64,000 nucleotides of DNA from Flammeovirga yaeyamensis (lineage in GTDB: Bacteria; Bacteroidota; Bacteroidia; Cytophagales; Flammeovirgaceae), in contig NZ_CP076132.1 in assembly GCF_018736045.1 (NCBI RefSeq), positions 96,001 through 160,000 on the forward strand. Reading direction: 5' to 3'. A program made the translations under genes and the position numbers. Position 1 is the first letter of the stretch; each line of letters opens with the position of its first letter. The notes below the pieces were generated by a model that saw only the letters and a list, made by a program, of their open reading frames with translations, ran no database searches and had not been told where the DNA came from. Below, piece after piece: positions 17,281 through 26,720 of the stretch.

Positions 17281-20200
17281 TCAATCTTTTATATTTTCAA
17301 AGTACTTGTTTACTTCTTGTTTATAATACGTATTTAATGAAGTTGGGATCGTCCTTAATAGCTCAATTTGTGTTTCTTTTTGTTTTAAATACTCATCGAA
17401 GCTATCTGGAGGAGGAACTTGCTTCTGCTGCTTGGCAGTTTCGGCTTTCCTCTCTTCATCTTTACCTTTTTCTTTTTTTGCTTTTTCAGACTCTAACATT
17501 CTAGTTAGGATCTCTTGTTGTCTTTGAATCAACTTATCAGTTAAACGCTTATTTACCAAATCCTCTTCCGTTTTTTCCATTTCTTTTAGGATTTTTCCAT
17601 AACCGTTACCACCGCCTTTTTCACCCTCATCATCTTCTTTCCCTTGCATTTGCTCTTCTCCTTTACCCATACTTTGCTTCAAAGCATTTCGGATCATTTC
17701 CTGTTGAGCAGCGAGTTTAGCCAATTCCTTGGATAATTCTTTTCCTGATTTACCGGACTTCTTCAAGTTCTGCATTTGTTGATTCAACTGTTGTTGCATC
17801 TGACTCATACTAGGTGAAGAAGATTGTTGTTGCTTCTGATTCATTTGCTGACCAGCCATGTTCTGACTCATCTGCTGTTGCATGTTCTCTAATATGTCGT
17901 TTAAGAGCAATGCTAAATTATTTATAGAAGTCATTGTAAACTGCTGCTTACTTGCTGCAATTTCCGGGACTCTACGCTTGATAGCATCTAGACTTTCGTC
18001 CATATACTTATTCATTTGAGTCACCTCTCTAGTCACAAAAGACTCAATTTGGAAAAATCTTTTTGATAATGCAATTAAACTATCTTCAATGTATTTAGCA
18101 TCATCTTTCAATTTAAGTTGTGTTTGTGACAACTCCACAAATTTAGGGTCGATTCTTCTAACTTCCTTAAAGGATTCCATAAGATTTTCCTGATCGAAGG
18201 AAAGTTTAAGAAGATTTTCCATTATTTGACGTAAAGCCTCGTGATCTTCACTGATTTGCTCCATCTGTGATGACTGCATACTTTGTTGCATTTTTTGTGC
18301 CATCTGCTGCATTTTATTAGCCGCCTTTTTCTGAGACTGATGAGCATCTTTCTTTTTATCTTGGTTCAGCTGTTCACTGGCATTTTGTTGTTCTTTTGAG
18401 ATCTGTCTTTCGTTAGGAGTAAACTGTTCGAAGTCCTGATTGGTCTGTTCTTTCTTGTCCATCTTTCTCAGTTCCTCCATCTCCTTCTTGATGTCCTCAA
18501 ACTTTTTATTCAGTTCTTCCTGATCTTTTTTAAGTACATCTTCCTCCGACTTATTATCTTTTTTCTCCTCCTCAGATAATCCCTCTTTCTTCTCTTCCTC
18601 TTCTAACTCTTTTGTTTTATTAGCTAGGTCCTGTTGTTCTTTTGCCAAATCCTCTAATTTAGAAGAAACCTCTTTTGCTTTTTGTTCAATCTGTAATTTT
18701 TTGAAAAGCTTAATCGTACGTTCTAATTCGTTCTTTAAGTTCTTCTGTTTGTTTTCAATGTTTTGCAAATTCTCCTGAAGGTTTTGATTGATGTAGTTTT
18801 GTTCCATCAATTTTTGTAGTTCTTCATATAACTTCTGTGTTTCCTCATCATTAATGTCATTAATGATTTTCTGAAGTTGTTCCGCTTTATCAGAGGTACT
18901 TTTATCTTGATTGGAGAACTTGTCTTGCTTGTTTTGTAATTGCTGACTTTGTTCCTGAAGAGACTTTAATTGTTCTTCTAATTCTTTTCTCTTTTCGATG
19001 AGTTTTTGGATATCTTTTTTATCCTGCCAAGTTAACTGACGCTTACCTTTCAGCTTCTCTTCTAACTTCTTTAAATCTTTCTCCAGCTGATTGGCTTTGT
19101 CCAAAGTATCATCTAATTTATTTTCAGTCTCCTTCTTCGACTGATCAATTTCTTTTTCTAACTCAGCTTTAGTTGGCAAGGTAAAGGTGTACATAGGCGT
19201 TTTACTTCGCTTATTACCATTGACTGCATCATTGTCATATACCTCTACATAATATTCTAGTTTATCCCCCTCTTTTAGATCAAACTGATTCGTTTCTAAC
19301 TTATAATAAAAGCTTTGATCAATCGCTTTATTATTAAAAGGGATATCCATTTTTTCGAATGTTCTTGGAGGTTTCTTGTCTCCGTTTCGTTTTATTCTAT
19401 ATCTCGTTCTTAAACGTGTAATGCCATAATCATCACTGATGTTTCCTCCAAAGACTAAGTAATCAAACATCACAGTATCTTGATACTGTTTCATATTAAT
19501 ACTTGGGAATTTATCAGGAATCACATTTAAGTAATAAGAAATACTGTCTCTGTTACTACCATAAATATTTTTTAAGCTAACACTGTAAGCGGTTGACATA
19601 GTAGCTTCATGAACGTATTTAAATACGTTCTTCTTAATACCATCTGCTTCTACAGTTTTATCTGATTCTTTAAAATAGATGGCAATAGAATCAGCTGTTT
19701 TAGTATCAAACAGCCAAGTGATCTTAGATCCTTCGGGAAGTAATAAATTACCAGTATTGGAAAGCGTCTCATTATTCTTACCCGTGTATCTAGGGTAATC
19801 GACCTGAACACTAAACTGAGATAAAGAAGGTCGTGTTAAAGTGGTAATATGATGTTCAGTTGAAAAATATCCAGCAGCCTTGAATCTGAACTTTACATCA
19901 TGTTGAATTTTTTTGAAAGTGTGAGAAAACGTTTTATCAAGTGGATTGTATTGTAATTTGATAATAGAGCCTTTGTTTGTTTCCAAATAAACATCAGCTG
20001 GAATTACATCACCACTTAATTTAAGGTTTAGTTCGAAATCATCACCCTGAAAAGTTTTTAGATCACTATTTAATAATTCAAATCTAAAAGGAGCAACAGG
20101 TAAAAACTCTTTATCAAACTGTACAATCTTAGGTGTAGTATCCGTAATGATTTGAGGTTTGATAAGTAATATCCCAAAGAAAATGATCACAGCAGGTAAT

Positions 20201-20655
20201 AGATACCAATATGAATATTTTAAATTCTCTTTGTAAGAAATTGCATGTGTAAAATTGATAGGATCAAACTGACGATTTCTTTTTTGTAAAGTAGCTTGGA
20301 TTAAGCTATTGTCCTTTTCTTTTGCTTGAAGTTGTATAGAGTTGATCAGCTTATCTGATATTTCAGGAAAAAATGTTCCGATATTTTTCGCTGCTTCTTC
20401 GTCTGTTATTTGTTTTTTGAAACCTTTTAATTGAGCGATAGGTTGAATCACCCAAATGTAAAAAGTATAAGCAAAGGTTAAGATATACGTAAAGAAGAGA
20501 ATAGCTCTCGCAGTTGTACCAAAATTATTGATATACTCTAATATGTTTATTAATAAAAAAAGACCTAAAACTGCAGCCATAGTAAGAATTATGCCTTTTA
20601 AAGCAGCGTTCTTATATAGTTTTTGTTTATAGGCTCTGATTTTATGATCAAACAT
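17281..20655 (-). CDS. DUF4175-family membrane protein with long coiled coil
   Basis: A 1124-aa protein recognisable as the Bacteroidota DUF4175 family. Two TM helices lie near residues 19-40 and 48-70, and a third near 147-164. A beta-rich Ig-like region (about 180-490) follows, then a Lys/Glu/Gln coiled coil (about 500-780) and a Gln/Met-rich segment (about 905-1010, MQQQM-type runs). The charged parts should lie in the periplasm or cytoplasm according to an odd or even TM count, which I cannot settle. Its function is unknown. It is first gene of the operon with the RsbW-like ATPase and ybeY. Confidence 0.85.
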   Translation of the reverse strand: MFDHKIRAYKQKLYKNAALKGIILTMAAVLGLFLLINILEYINNFGTTARAILFFTYILTFAYTFYIWVIQPIAQLKGFKKQITDEEAAKNIGTFFPEISDKLINSIQLQAKEKDNSLIQATLQKRNRQFDPINFTHAISYKENLKYSYWYLLPAVIIFFGILLIKPQIITDTTPKIVQFDKEFLPVAPFRFELLNSDLKTFQGDDFELNLKLSGDVIPADVYLETNKGSIIKLQYNPLDKTFSHTFKKIQHDVKFRFKAAGYFSTEHHITTLTRPSLSQFSVQVDYPRYTGKNNETLSNTGNLLLPEGSKITWLFDTKTADSIAIYFKESDKTVEADGIKKNVFKYVHEATMSTAYSVSLKNIYGSNRDSISYYLNVIPDKFPSINMKQYQDTVMFDYLVFGGNISDDYGITRLRTRYRIKRNGDKKPPRTFEKMDIPFNNKAIDQSFYYKLETNQFDLKEGDKLEYYVEVYDNDAVNGNKRSKTPMYTFTLPTKAELEKEIDQSKKETENKLDDTLDKANQLEKDLKKLEEKLKGKRQLTWQDKKDIQKLIEKRKELEEQLKSLQEQSQQLQNKQDKFSNQDKSTSDKAEQLQKIINDINDEETQKLYEELQKLMEQNYINQNLQENLQNIENKQKNLKNELERTIKLFKKLQIEQKAKEVSSKLEDLAKEQQDLANKTKELEEEEKKEGLSEEEKKDNKSEEDVLKKDQEELNKKFEDIKKEMEELRKMDKKEQTNQDFEQFTPNERQISKEQQNASEQLNQDKKKDAHQSQKKAANKMQQMAQKMQQSMQSSQMEQISEDHEALRQIMENLLKLSFDQENLMESFKEVRRIDPKFVELSQTQLKLKDDAKYIEDSLIALSKRFFQIESFVTREVTQMNKYMDESLDAIKRRVPEIAASKQQFTMTSINNLALLLNDILENMQQQMSQNMAGQQMNQKQQQSSSPSMSQMQQQLNQQMQNLKKSGKSGKELSKELAKLAAQQEMIRNALKQSMGKGEEQMQGKEDDEGEKGGGNGYGKILKEMEKTEEDLVNKRLTDKLIQRQQEILTRMLESEKAKKEKGKDEERKAETAKQQKQVPPPDSFDEYLKQKETQIELLRTIPTSLNTYYKQEVNKYFENIKD

Positions 20656-20762
20656 GTAACAGGTTTTTTATAAATGGGTATGATGAAAAATCTATTGATA
20701 AAGTTTGAAATCAATAAGAATGGATTCTTCTAATTTACGATAAATGTATCAAACTTTCTTTT

Positions 20763-20807
20763 AGAAAATAAGACTGACCCTAAAGATAAGAATCAGTCTT
20801 ATTTTCT
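20763..20807 (-). terminator. strong hairpin after the peptide-binding lipoprotein gene
   Basis: A perfect 15-bp stem (20793-20807 with 20763-20777) begins 21 bases beyond the stop codon. The T-rich part lies within the stem; no separate T run follows. Confidence 0.7.
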
Positions 20808-20827
20808 ATCTATTAATATAATCAATA

Positions 20828-22597
20828 TTAATTACTTTTCTCAAAATAAACCGTACTGAAATCACGATATTGCATCGGATTATTAGGGAAATCTCTAATA
20901 TGTCTTTGAATTAAGCGATATCCTTCATCGTACCATAGTACAATAAACGGAGCATCTTCCATTAATATCTTTTCAGCTTTTTTGAAATGACTCAATGTCG
21001 TTGCCTCATCATTGGATAACAATGCCTTTTCGTACTCCACATCAAATCTTGGGTTTTTATAACGTATTAAGTTTGGCCAAGATTTATCTTCTGGATTTTT
21101 AGGAAGGTTCTTACTGTAGTAGGCCCAAAGGTAGTTCTCTGGAGATGGGTAGTCAGCAATCCAAGCTAAACGAAGGAAGTCATAACGACCCATGATACTT
21201 TTTTCAGCGATTTGAGCAAATGGTGAAATTTTTAACTCTACTTCAATATTTAATTTATCTTTCAATTGTTTTTTCACCTCCAAAGCTACATTGCTGTATT
21301 GTTCCCCTTCTGTATTTAAATCAAGGGTAACTTGTGGGAAACCTTTACCTTCTGGGTAACCTGCTTTAGCAAGATAGTATTTTGCAGAATCGATGTTGTG
21401 CTTATACCCTTTAATGTCTTCGATATTATAATTTTCAAAAACAGGAGGAGTAATACCAAAGTAACCTTCCATATATCCTTCTCCGTTCAAGATCAATTCT
21501 AATATTCTCTGACGGTCAACCGCGAAACTAAATGCTTTACGAACATTGATGTCTTTAAATACTTTGCCCATGTTGTTCATGGCTAAGAATTGTGTCGACA
21601 TTTCTGGAGTACGTTGCAAGTGATATTTAAAGTTTTGGTTAGACTCATCGGATTCTGCCAAAATATTAATAATATCTTCAGTTGGTACTCTGTACATCAT
21701 ATCAAGTTCTCCTTTTTTGAATTTTAAGAACTCAATCTTTTTATCTTTTACAAAAGAAACATCAATTGCTTTTAAGAAAGGAAGTTGATTACCGTGCTCA
21801 TCCTTACCGTGATAATTGTCGTTTCTTGATAAGATAATTGAAATATCTTCATCAACACTAGCAATTTGATAAGGTCCTGTACCTACACATTTTGTTCTCA
21901 TATCCTCTCCATAAGTCTCATAAGCTTCTTTAGGGAAAATGAATGAACCTGGACGAGCCAAGTTATATAAGAACATCGAGTTTGGTTTCACTAAAGTAAT
22001 TTCGAAAGTAAGTTCGTCAATCACTTTAAAACCCGATACACCTGCAAGGCCTTCAGGAGAATTGGAAAAATTAGGATCAAGTTTAGTTGACTGATAATAT
22101 TTCTCTGCTCCCTCTACAATCTTAGTAAATAAATGTGCGTATTGGTTATTTTTATTGTAGGTGGTAATCAGGTTAAAGCTATAAAATACATCTTGTGCTG
22201 TAAACTTTCTTCCTTTACCTCCCTCAAAACATTTATCATCGTGGAAATATACATTGTCCTTAAGCTTGAAAGTGTACACTAACTGATCATCAGACTTAGC
22301 ATAGCTTTTTACAAGGCTAGGAACAACTTGTAATGATTTTTGATCGAATTTGAATAGACCCTCATAGATTTGAGAAGCTACTCTGTACGAATAGATATCA
22401 ATAATGCTTAAAGGGAATAGGTTTTTAATGTATTCAGCCTCGTTGACTTTAAATACACCACCGTAGAATTTTCCTCCTTTCGCAGGAGTAAGTACCATTT
22501 GCGCATTATCTCTTTCATTGTTGCTATTTCCACAACCTGTGAACAAGTAGAGGAATAAAAAAGAGAGTGTAACAGCGGTAAGCTTTCTCATTTGCAA
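20828..22597 (-). CDS. ABC transporter substrate-binding lipoprotein (SBP_bac_5, peptide type)
   Basis: A family-5 solute-binding protein for oligopeptides or similar ligands. The lipobox is LFTGC (Cys22 from the first Met, or Cys20 if the Met at 22591 is used; MQMRK leaves both possible). Typical family elements are TAQDVFYSFNLI, LVKPNSMFLYNLA, GTGPY followed by an NDNYHG segment, DINVRKAFSFAVDR and a C-terminal WIADYPSPENY. No permease or ATPase genes adjoin it, so it must serve a transporter encoded elsewhere or work as a free receptor. 589 aa is normal. Confidence 0.92.
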   Translation of the reverse strand: MQMRKLTAVTLSFLFLYLFTGCGNSNNERDNAQMVLTPAKGGKFYGGVFKVNEAEYIKNLFPLSIIDIYSYRVASQIYEGLFKFDQKSLQVVPSLVKSYAKSDDQLVYTFKLKDNVYFHDDKCFEGGKGRKFTAQDVFYSFNLITTYNKNNQYAHLFTKIVEGAEKYYQSTKLDPNFSNSPEGLAGVSGFKVIDELTFEITLVKPNSMFLYNLARPGSFIFPKEAYETYGEDMRTKCVGTGPYQIASVDEDISIILSRNDNYHGKDEHGNQLPFLKAIDVSFVKDKKIEFLKFKKGELDMMYRVPTEDIINILAESDESNQNFKYHLQRTPEMSTQFLAMNNMGKVFKDINVRKAFSFAVDRQRILELILNGEGYMEGYFGITPPVFENYNIEDIKGYKHNIDSAKYYLAKAGYPEGKGFPQVTLDLNTEGEQYSNVALEVKKQLKDKLNIEVELKISPFAQIAEKSIMGRYDFLRLAWIADYPSPENYLWAYYSKNLPKNPEDKSWPNLIRYKNPRFDVEYEKALLSNDEATTLSHFKKAEKILMEDAPFIVLWYDEGYRLIQRHIRDFPNNPMQYRDFSTVYFEKSN

Positions 22598-22727
22598 TGA
22601 ATTTTCTTTATTATTTTGTGCCTAATCGTGTTTGGCTAATTTTCAAAAAAAGTTACCCAATAAGTTTGCGTGAGCAATAAAAGTTCTGAAAAAATGATTG
22701 ATTAACCTAAAGTTTAATCAAAAAATT

Positions 22728-23495
22728 TTATTGTAGTACAATTTCTACTGGACAATGATCTGAATGCACTGCCTCATTATGAAGTTGAGAAGAAATTAAT
22801 GTATTTTCCATCTCTTTTTGTACCATAAAATAATCAATACGCCAACCTAAGTTTTTCTTTCTTGCTCCAGCTCTATAAGTCCACCAACTATATTTTCCTG
22901 GGGATTCATCAAATTTTCTGAAGGCATCTATAAATCCTCCTTCATTAATAAATTTCGATACCCATTCTCTTTCAGCAGGTTGGAAACCTGAAGTGTTTTT
23001 ATTTCTTTCAGGATTATGAATATCAATAGCTTTGTGACAGATGTTGAAATCTCCGCAAACCACTAAATTCTTGTAGTTTTCTTTCAGTTTAGCGATGTAT
23101 TCAAAATAATCATCTAGAAATTGATATTTGAACTTTTGCCTTTCCTCACCAGAGGTTCCCGAAGGAAAATATGTATTGATTAAAGTGAAATTTTCGAACT
23201 CACACAGTATTGTTCGACCTTCACAATCATATGTATCAATTTCCATACCTATTTTAGTGGAAATTGCCTCTACTTTTGATAAAATAGCGACACCGCTATA
23301 ACCTTTCTTTTCAGCAGAATGCCAATAATGATATTTGAAACCTAAATCTTCAAATTCACTTAAATCGACTTGATCGGGTTGTGCTTTAGTTTCTTGAATA
23401 CAAATGATATCTGGATTGCAAGAATTCACCCATCCCACTAAGTCCTTTTTTATTGCGGCTCTAATGCCGTTCACGTTGTATGATATTATCTTCAT
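22728..23495 (-). CDS. xth: exodeoxyribonuclease III / AP endonuclease
   Basis: Cleaves DNA 5' to abasic sites and has 3'-5' exonuclease and phosphatase activity in base-excision repair. Family motifs are all present: YNVNGIRAA with Asn7, IQETKAQ with metal-binding Glu35, a CGDFNICH segment, WWTYR, RIDYF and the C-terminal HSDHCPV with catalytic Asp-His. Length 255 aa is normal for the ExoA/Xth type. It starts one base after the stop of the 122-aa gene upstream, so the two form an operon. Confidence 0.96.
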   Translation of the reverse strand: MKIISYNVNGIRAAIKKDLVGWVNSCNPDIICIQETKAQPDQVDLSEFEDLGFKYHYWHSAEKKGYSGVAILSKVEAISTKIGMEIDTYDCEGRTILCEFENFTLINTYFPSGTSGEERQKFKYQFLDDYFEYIAKLKENYKNLVVCGDFNICHKAIDIHNPERNKNTSGFQPAEREWVSKFINEGGFIDAFRKFDESPGKYSWWTYRAGARKKNLGWRIDYFMVQKEMENTLISSQLHNEAVHSDHCPVEIVLQ

Positions 23496-23496
23496 C

Positions 23497-23865
23497 TTAA
23501 TCTAATAGATCAGTTTCTTCTTTGAAATATTGAAGGATATGCAGCTTCATCATTTTCTCTTGAGCTGCTAAATCCATACTTGGAATTTTCTTTTCTAATT
23601 TCCAGTGTGGCCAACCTTCTTTATCCAATCCTTCTAAACTATAAAATCCACTAAAGCTTAAAACTTTGCATGTGGCAATATGTATAAGGTCTTGTTTTTC
23701 TTCTTTTGAATAGGGTTTAGGACCTTTACCTAACTCTTGGACACCAATCATAAACAGAATACTGTTTAAGTCAGATGGTGCTTTACCTATTACTTGTGTT
23801 AGAACAATTTTTAAACGATTCCAATCATTTTCCAATTGTTCAAATTCTTCGTCCATCATTGTCAA
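23497..23865 (-). CDS. conserved hypothetical protein, 122 aa
   Basis: A small, soluble, mixed helical protein with no signal peptide or known catalytic motif. A distinctive central segment is IGVQELGKGPKPYSKEEK, followed by a helix and GWPHWKLEKKIP. I think it is a small family that travels with xth in Bacteroidota, which is recollection rather than proof. Its stop is one base upstream of the xth start. The start could be the first or third codon (MTMMDEEF). It is divergent from comF with a 63-base gap that must hold both promoters. Confidence 0.72.
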   Translation of the reverse strand: MTMMDEEFEQLENDWNRLKIVLTQVIGKAPSDLNSILFMIGVQELGKGPKPYSKEEKQDLIHIATCKVLSFSGFYSLEGLDKEGWPHWKLEKKIPSMDLAAQEKMMKLHILQYFKEETDLLD

Positions 23866-23928
23866 TAATAATAGATTAATGTTAACTTGATATCAAATTA
23901 AATACACGATTCATACTATCCCAAACAA

Positions 23929-24633
23929 ATGACTATTCTTAAAGAAAAAATTTTCAATCTCTTTTATGCTGTTTTCCCAAAACAATGCTTACACTGTAAC
24001 GAAGTTCTTGCATATGGAGAGGAGTATCTCTGCTTTAACTGCTACTGTAAAATCCCAATACATTTGGGATCATGGAATCATCCGGAGGAAAATATCATTA
24101 CAAATCAACTTATTTCATTTATTGATTCCCTAAAGTATGCCGTCTCCTTTTTTTATTATGAAAGTGATGGAATACCAAAGTCATTAATTCACTCTTTAAA
24201 GTATAAGAATCAATCTAAAATAGGAGAATGGGTGGTCAATCATTTCCATTATCTGTTATCAAAAGAATTATTTGATGAAATAGATTGTATCGTTCCTGTG
24301 CCCTTACATCCAAAGAAAAAGAGAGAAAGAGGATATAACCAAGTAAGTACACTGTGTGATGCGTTATCAAATAAGAAACAGATAAAGGTAGATGAACAAA
24401 TCATTCAGAGAGTAGTGTACACAAAGAGTCAAACTAAAAATACACAACAAGGAAGAATGGAAAACATGAAAGAGGTGTTTAAGGTTTATCAATCTGAAAA
24501 TATTAAAAATAAAAATATTCTTATTGTTGATGATGTTTTAACCACTGGAGCAACGTTAATCGCTGTGGCAGAGGAAATAGAGAAGTATCAGCCAACTTCA
24601 ATTAGTATTTTAACCCTGGCTGTTGTTGTGTGA
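23929..24633 (+). CDS. comF: ComF-family phosphoribosyltransferase
   Basis: The 234-aa protein has an N-terminal four-Cys zinc knuckle (Cys20, Cys23, Cys35, Cys38) and a phosphoribosyltransferase domain with the PRPP-binding loop ILIVDDVLTTGAT near residues 197-209. Also typical is PVPLHPKKKRERGYNQ. ComF proteins are needed for natural competence in some bacteria, but most members, including this one, are of unproven function. No other competence genes are nearby. Confidence 0.92.
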   Translation: MTILKEKIFNLFYAVFPKQCLHCNEVLAYGEEYLCFNCYCKIPIHLGSWNHPEENIITNQLISFIDSLKYAVSFFYYESDGIPKSLIHSLKYKNQSKIGEWVVNHFHYLLSKELFDEIDCIVPVPLHPKKKRERGYNQVSTLCDALSNKKQIKVDEQIIQRVVYTKSQTKNTQQGRMENMKEVFKVYQSENIKNKNILIVDDVLTTGATLIAVAEEIEKYQPTSISILTLAVVV

Positions 24634-24667
24634 TTGATCCTTATTAACTTCTTATTTTTGAAGATTA

Positions 24668-24699
24668 TTTGGTTTACAAAAATAAAACGTCTACTTTTG
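24668..24699 (+). promoter_or_regulatory. Bacteroidota-type promoter of the initiator tRNA gene
   Basis: TTTG (24668-24671), a 20-base spacer and TACTTTTG (24692-24699), a TAnnTTTG match, lie 20 bases before the tRNA. Confidence 0.78.
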
Positions 24700-24719
24700 C
24701 ACAGCATTTAGAAAAACAG

Positions 24720-24795
<76 letters not shown>

Positions 24796-24799
24796 AGTT

Positions 24800-24832
24800 A
24801 GGCTAACCTGATATATTAGGTTAGCCTTTTTC
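24800..24832 (+). terminator. tRNA-fMet terminator
   Basis: A perfect 10-bp stem (24800-24809 with 24818-24827), 8-base loop and a T run follow the tRNA closely. Confidence 0.9.
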
Positions 24833-24992
24833 TTTGACTTACTTAAGATATATTATATTTTAATAGAAATTTCTGTAAATCAGATTTTTAGGAGTATCTT
24901 AACAAAGTTAACTGATGGGAACCTTAATAGTAAGGTTAACGTCAAACTAAATGTAAAATGTTCTTTAGAAATTCAAGGTAAATTAGAAATCC

Positions 24993-26180
24993 ATGCTCAA
25001 TAGAAGATTGTTACGCATTAAAACAATGCAAAGTATCTATGCTTTTAAGCAAAATAAATTGTCGAACAAAGAGTTGACTCTTGATTTGGTGAAAAACGAA
25101 TTTAGAGATGAGTTCTTAGAATTAGGTCAAGAAGAGAAAGCTAGAATCGACGAGGAGCAGGCTAAGGTCATCGAATACCTTAACACTGTGATGGATGAGG
25201 ATCAAGAAGATATGTCCACCGAAGGATTGGATGTAAAACTTTTAAAGATCGCTTCTAATGCCAAGAATCATTACAATAATCTTATTGCTTCAGATAAAAG
25301 ACAGTTCCAAATCTCTATGGTAGAGGAAACAGAGGAATTGTTTACAAAATACCTTAAGCTACTTTCTTATCTGATTGATATTTCTGAATTATCAAATAAA
25401 GAGCTGCAAAGAAAATTAGAAAGCAATGCTCGTCAGATAGAATTTGATCAAAAATTTACAGATTGGTTTTACCACAACTCTGCTTTTACAGTTTTAAGAG
25501 AAGATAATACTTTAAACGATTTATTATCAGAACATAAACTAAGAAGAGGTGAGGATGATGAAAGAGTTTTAGAATGGTTACGTATCCTTAAAAGAGATGG
25601 TGAACTTCAAGATGCTATTGAAGAAATTGCTAAACAAGGGGACGATTTTGAAACGCAAAAGGAGATTTTACGTGTAATAGTAAGAGACTTCTTATTTAAA
25701 AATGAGATCATCGAATCTCAGTTTGAAGGAGAGGACTTAAACTGGTCGGAGAATAAACGAATTCTTCGTAGTATGGTTTTGAAAACTGTGAAGAACATCT
25801 CTACTGACTCAGGTACTGAAATTTTATCAATTTCTAAAAACTGGGACGAGGATAAAGAATTTTTCGAAGACCTTTACAAGTATACTTTAGAACAAGAAGA
25901 ATCATTTAAGGAGATCATTGCTAAGAAATCCAAAAAATGGGCTATCGACAGAATCGCTAAAGTAGATAGTATTTTAATCAACATGGCGTTGGCAGAAATG
26001 CTAAACTTTAGAAACATACCTGTAAAAGTAACTATTAATGAATTTATTGAAATTTCTAAGCAATATAGTACGCCAAAAAGTTGGCAGTTTATTAATGGTA
26101 TGTTAGATTCAATATCTGAAGAGCTTGAAGCAGAAGGAAAAATCAAAAAATCCGGCAAAGGCTTACTAGATAACAAATAA
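24993..26180 (+). CDS. nusB: transcription antitermination protein NusB, long form
   Basis: NusB binds boxA RNA with NusE in rRNA antitermination complexes. The conserved start LNRRLLRIKTMQSIYAF and the C-terminal RIAKVDSILINMALAEML...VTINEFIEISKQYSTPKSWQFINGMLDS are the two halves of the NusB fold. They are separated by some 250 extra residues of acidic, helical sequence, so at 395 aa it is far longer than the usual 140-160 aa. Long NusB proteins are, in my recollection, standard in Bacteroidota. The leader from 24833 holds nothing recognisable. It is followed by the YtxH gene 16 bases downstream. Confidence 0.93.
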   Translation: MLNRRLLRIKTMQSIYAFKQNKLSNKELTLDLVKNEFRDEFLELGQEEKARIDEEQAKVIEYLNTVMDEDQEDMSTEGLDVKLLKIASNAKNHYNNLIASDKRQFQISMVEETEELFTKYLKLLSYLIDISELSNKELQRKLESNARQIEFDQKFTDWFYHNSAFTVLREDNTLNDLLSEHKLRRGEDDERVLEWLRILKRDGELQDAIEEIAKQGDDFETQKEILRVIVRDFLFKNEIIESQFEGEDLNWSENKRILRSMVLKTVKNISTDSGTEILSISKNWDEDKEFFEDLYKYTLEQEESFKEIIAKKSKKWAIDRIAKVDSILINMALAEMLNFRNIPVKVTINEFIEISKQYSTPKSWQFINGMLDSISEELEAEGKIKKSGKGLLDNK

Positions 26181-26196
26181 TAAAACACATACATAC

Positions 26197-26523
26197 ATGG
26201 CAAAAAATAGTGGAAATACATTGCTTGGCTTCGTAGCTGGAGCTGCTGCTGGTGCTTTACTAGGCGTTTTATTTGCTCCTGATAAAGGAAAAAATACAAG
26301 AGAGCGTTTAACGTTTAAATTAGATAAATACCGCGAGGAATTAGAAGACCTTGTAGAAGATCTAATGGAAGAAAGAAAAGTAGCCGTTACTGCAGCAAAA
26401 TCAGAAGGTCAAAAGGTAATTGACGACGCTATCAAGCATGCAGAAGAGTTAATGGGTGAAGTGGATGCTCTTAAAGAGAGAATCGCTACTCCAGAAGAAT
26501 TAGAAGAAGAGGATAAAGATTAA
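26197..26523 (+). CDS. YtxH-domain small membrane-associated protein
   Basis: The 108-aa protein begins with a Gly/Ala-rich hydrophobic helix (GFVAGAAAGALLGVLFAP, residues about 8-25), then a helical, highly charged tail. This is the YtxH/gas-vesicle-like domain layout of stress-associated small membrane proteins; the exact role is unknown. It lies 16 bases after nusB and is likely co-transcribed, with a terminator at 26546. Confidence 0.85.
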   Translation: MAKNSGNTLLGFVAGAAAGALLGVLFAPDKGKNTRERLTFKLDKYREELEDLVEDLMEERKVAVTAAKSEGQKVIDDAIKHAEELMGEVDALKERIATPEELEEEDKD

Positions 26524-26545
26524 TTCTTTTCTTTAATAATACGTC

Positions 26546-26579
26546 AAGGGCAAAGAAGATTACTTCTTTGCCTTTTTCT
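26546..26579 (+). terminator. terminator of the nusB-ytxH unit
   Basis: A 12-bp stem with one bulged G (26546-26558 with 26563-26574) and T-rich tail (CTTTTTCTT). Confidence 0.85.
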
Positions 26580-26649
26580 TTTTTTGATATCGAATAATAT
26601 TTATAGATTTACCATATATATGTATTTACATATCAAAATATAAACATTT

Positions 26650-26694
26650 AAGTCACCTAACTTTATCCATTATTAAAACTTAAGTGACTTTTTT
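26650..26694 (+). terminator. terminator-like hairpin in the leader of the DUF1573 gene
   Basis: An 11-bp stem with one wobble (26650-26660 with 26680-26690) and a six-T tail ends only 26 bases before the DUF1573 start codon. A previous terminator already lies at 26546, so this one is either a second stop for leakage, the end of a short unseen transcript, or an attenuator. Confidence 0.55.
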
Positions 26695-26720
26695 CGTCAT
26701 TTTACAACATATTTTTTATT

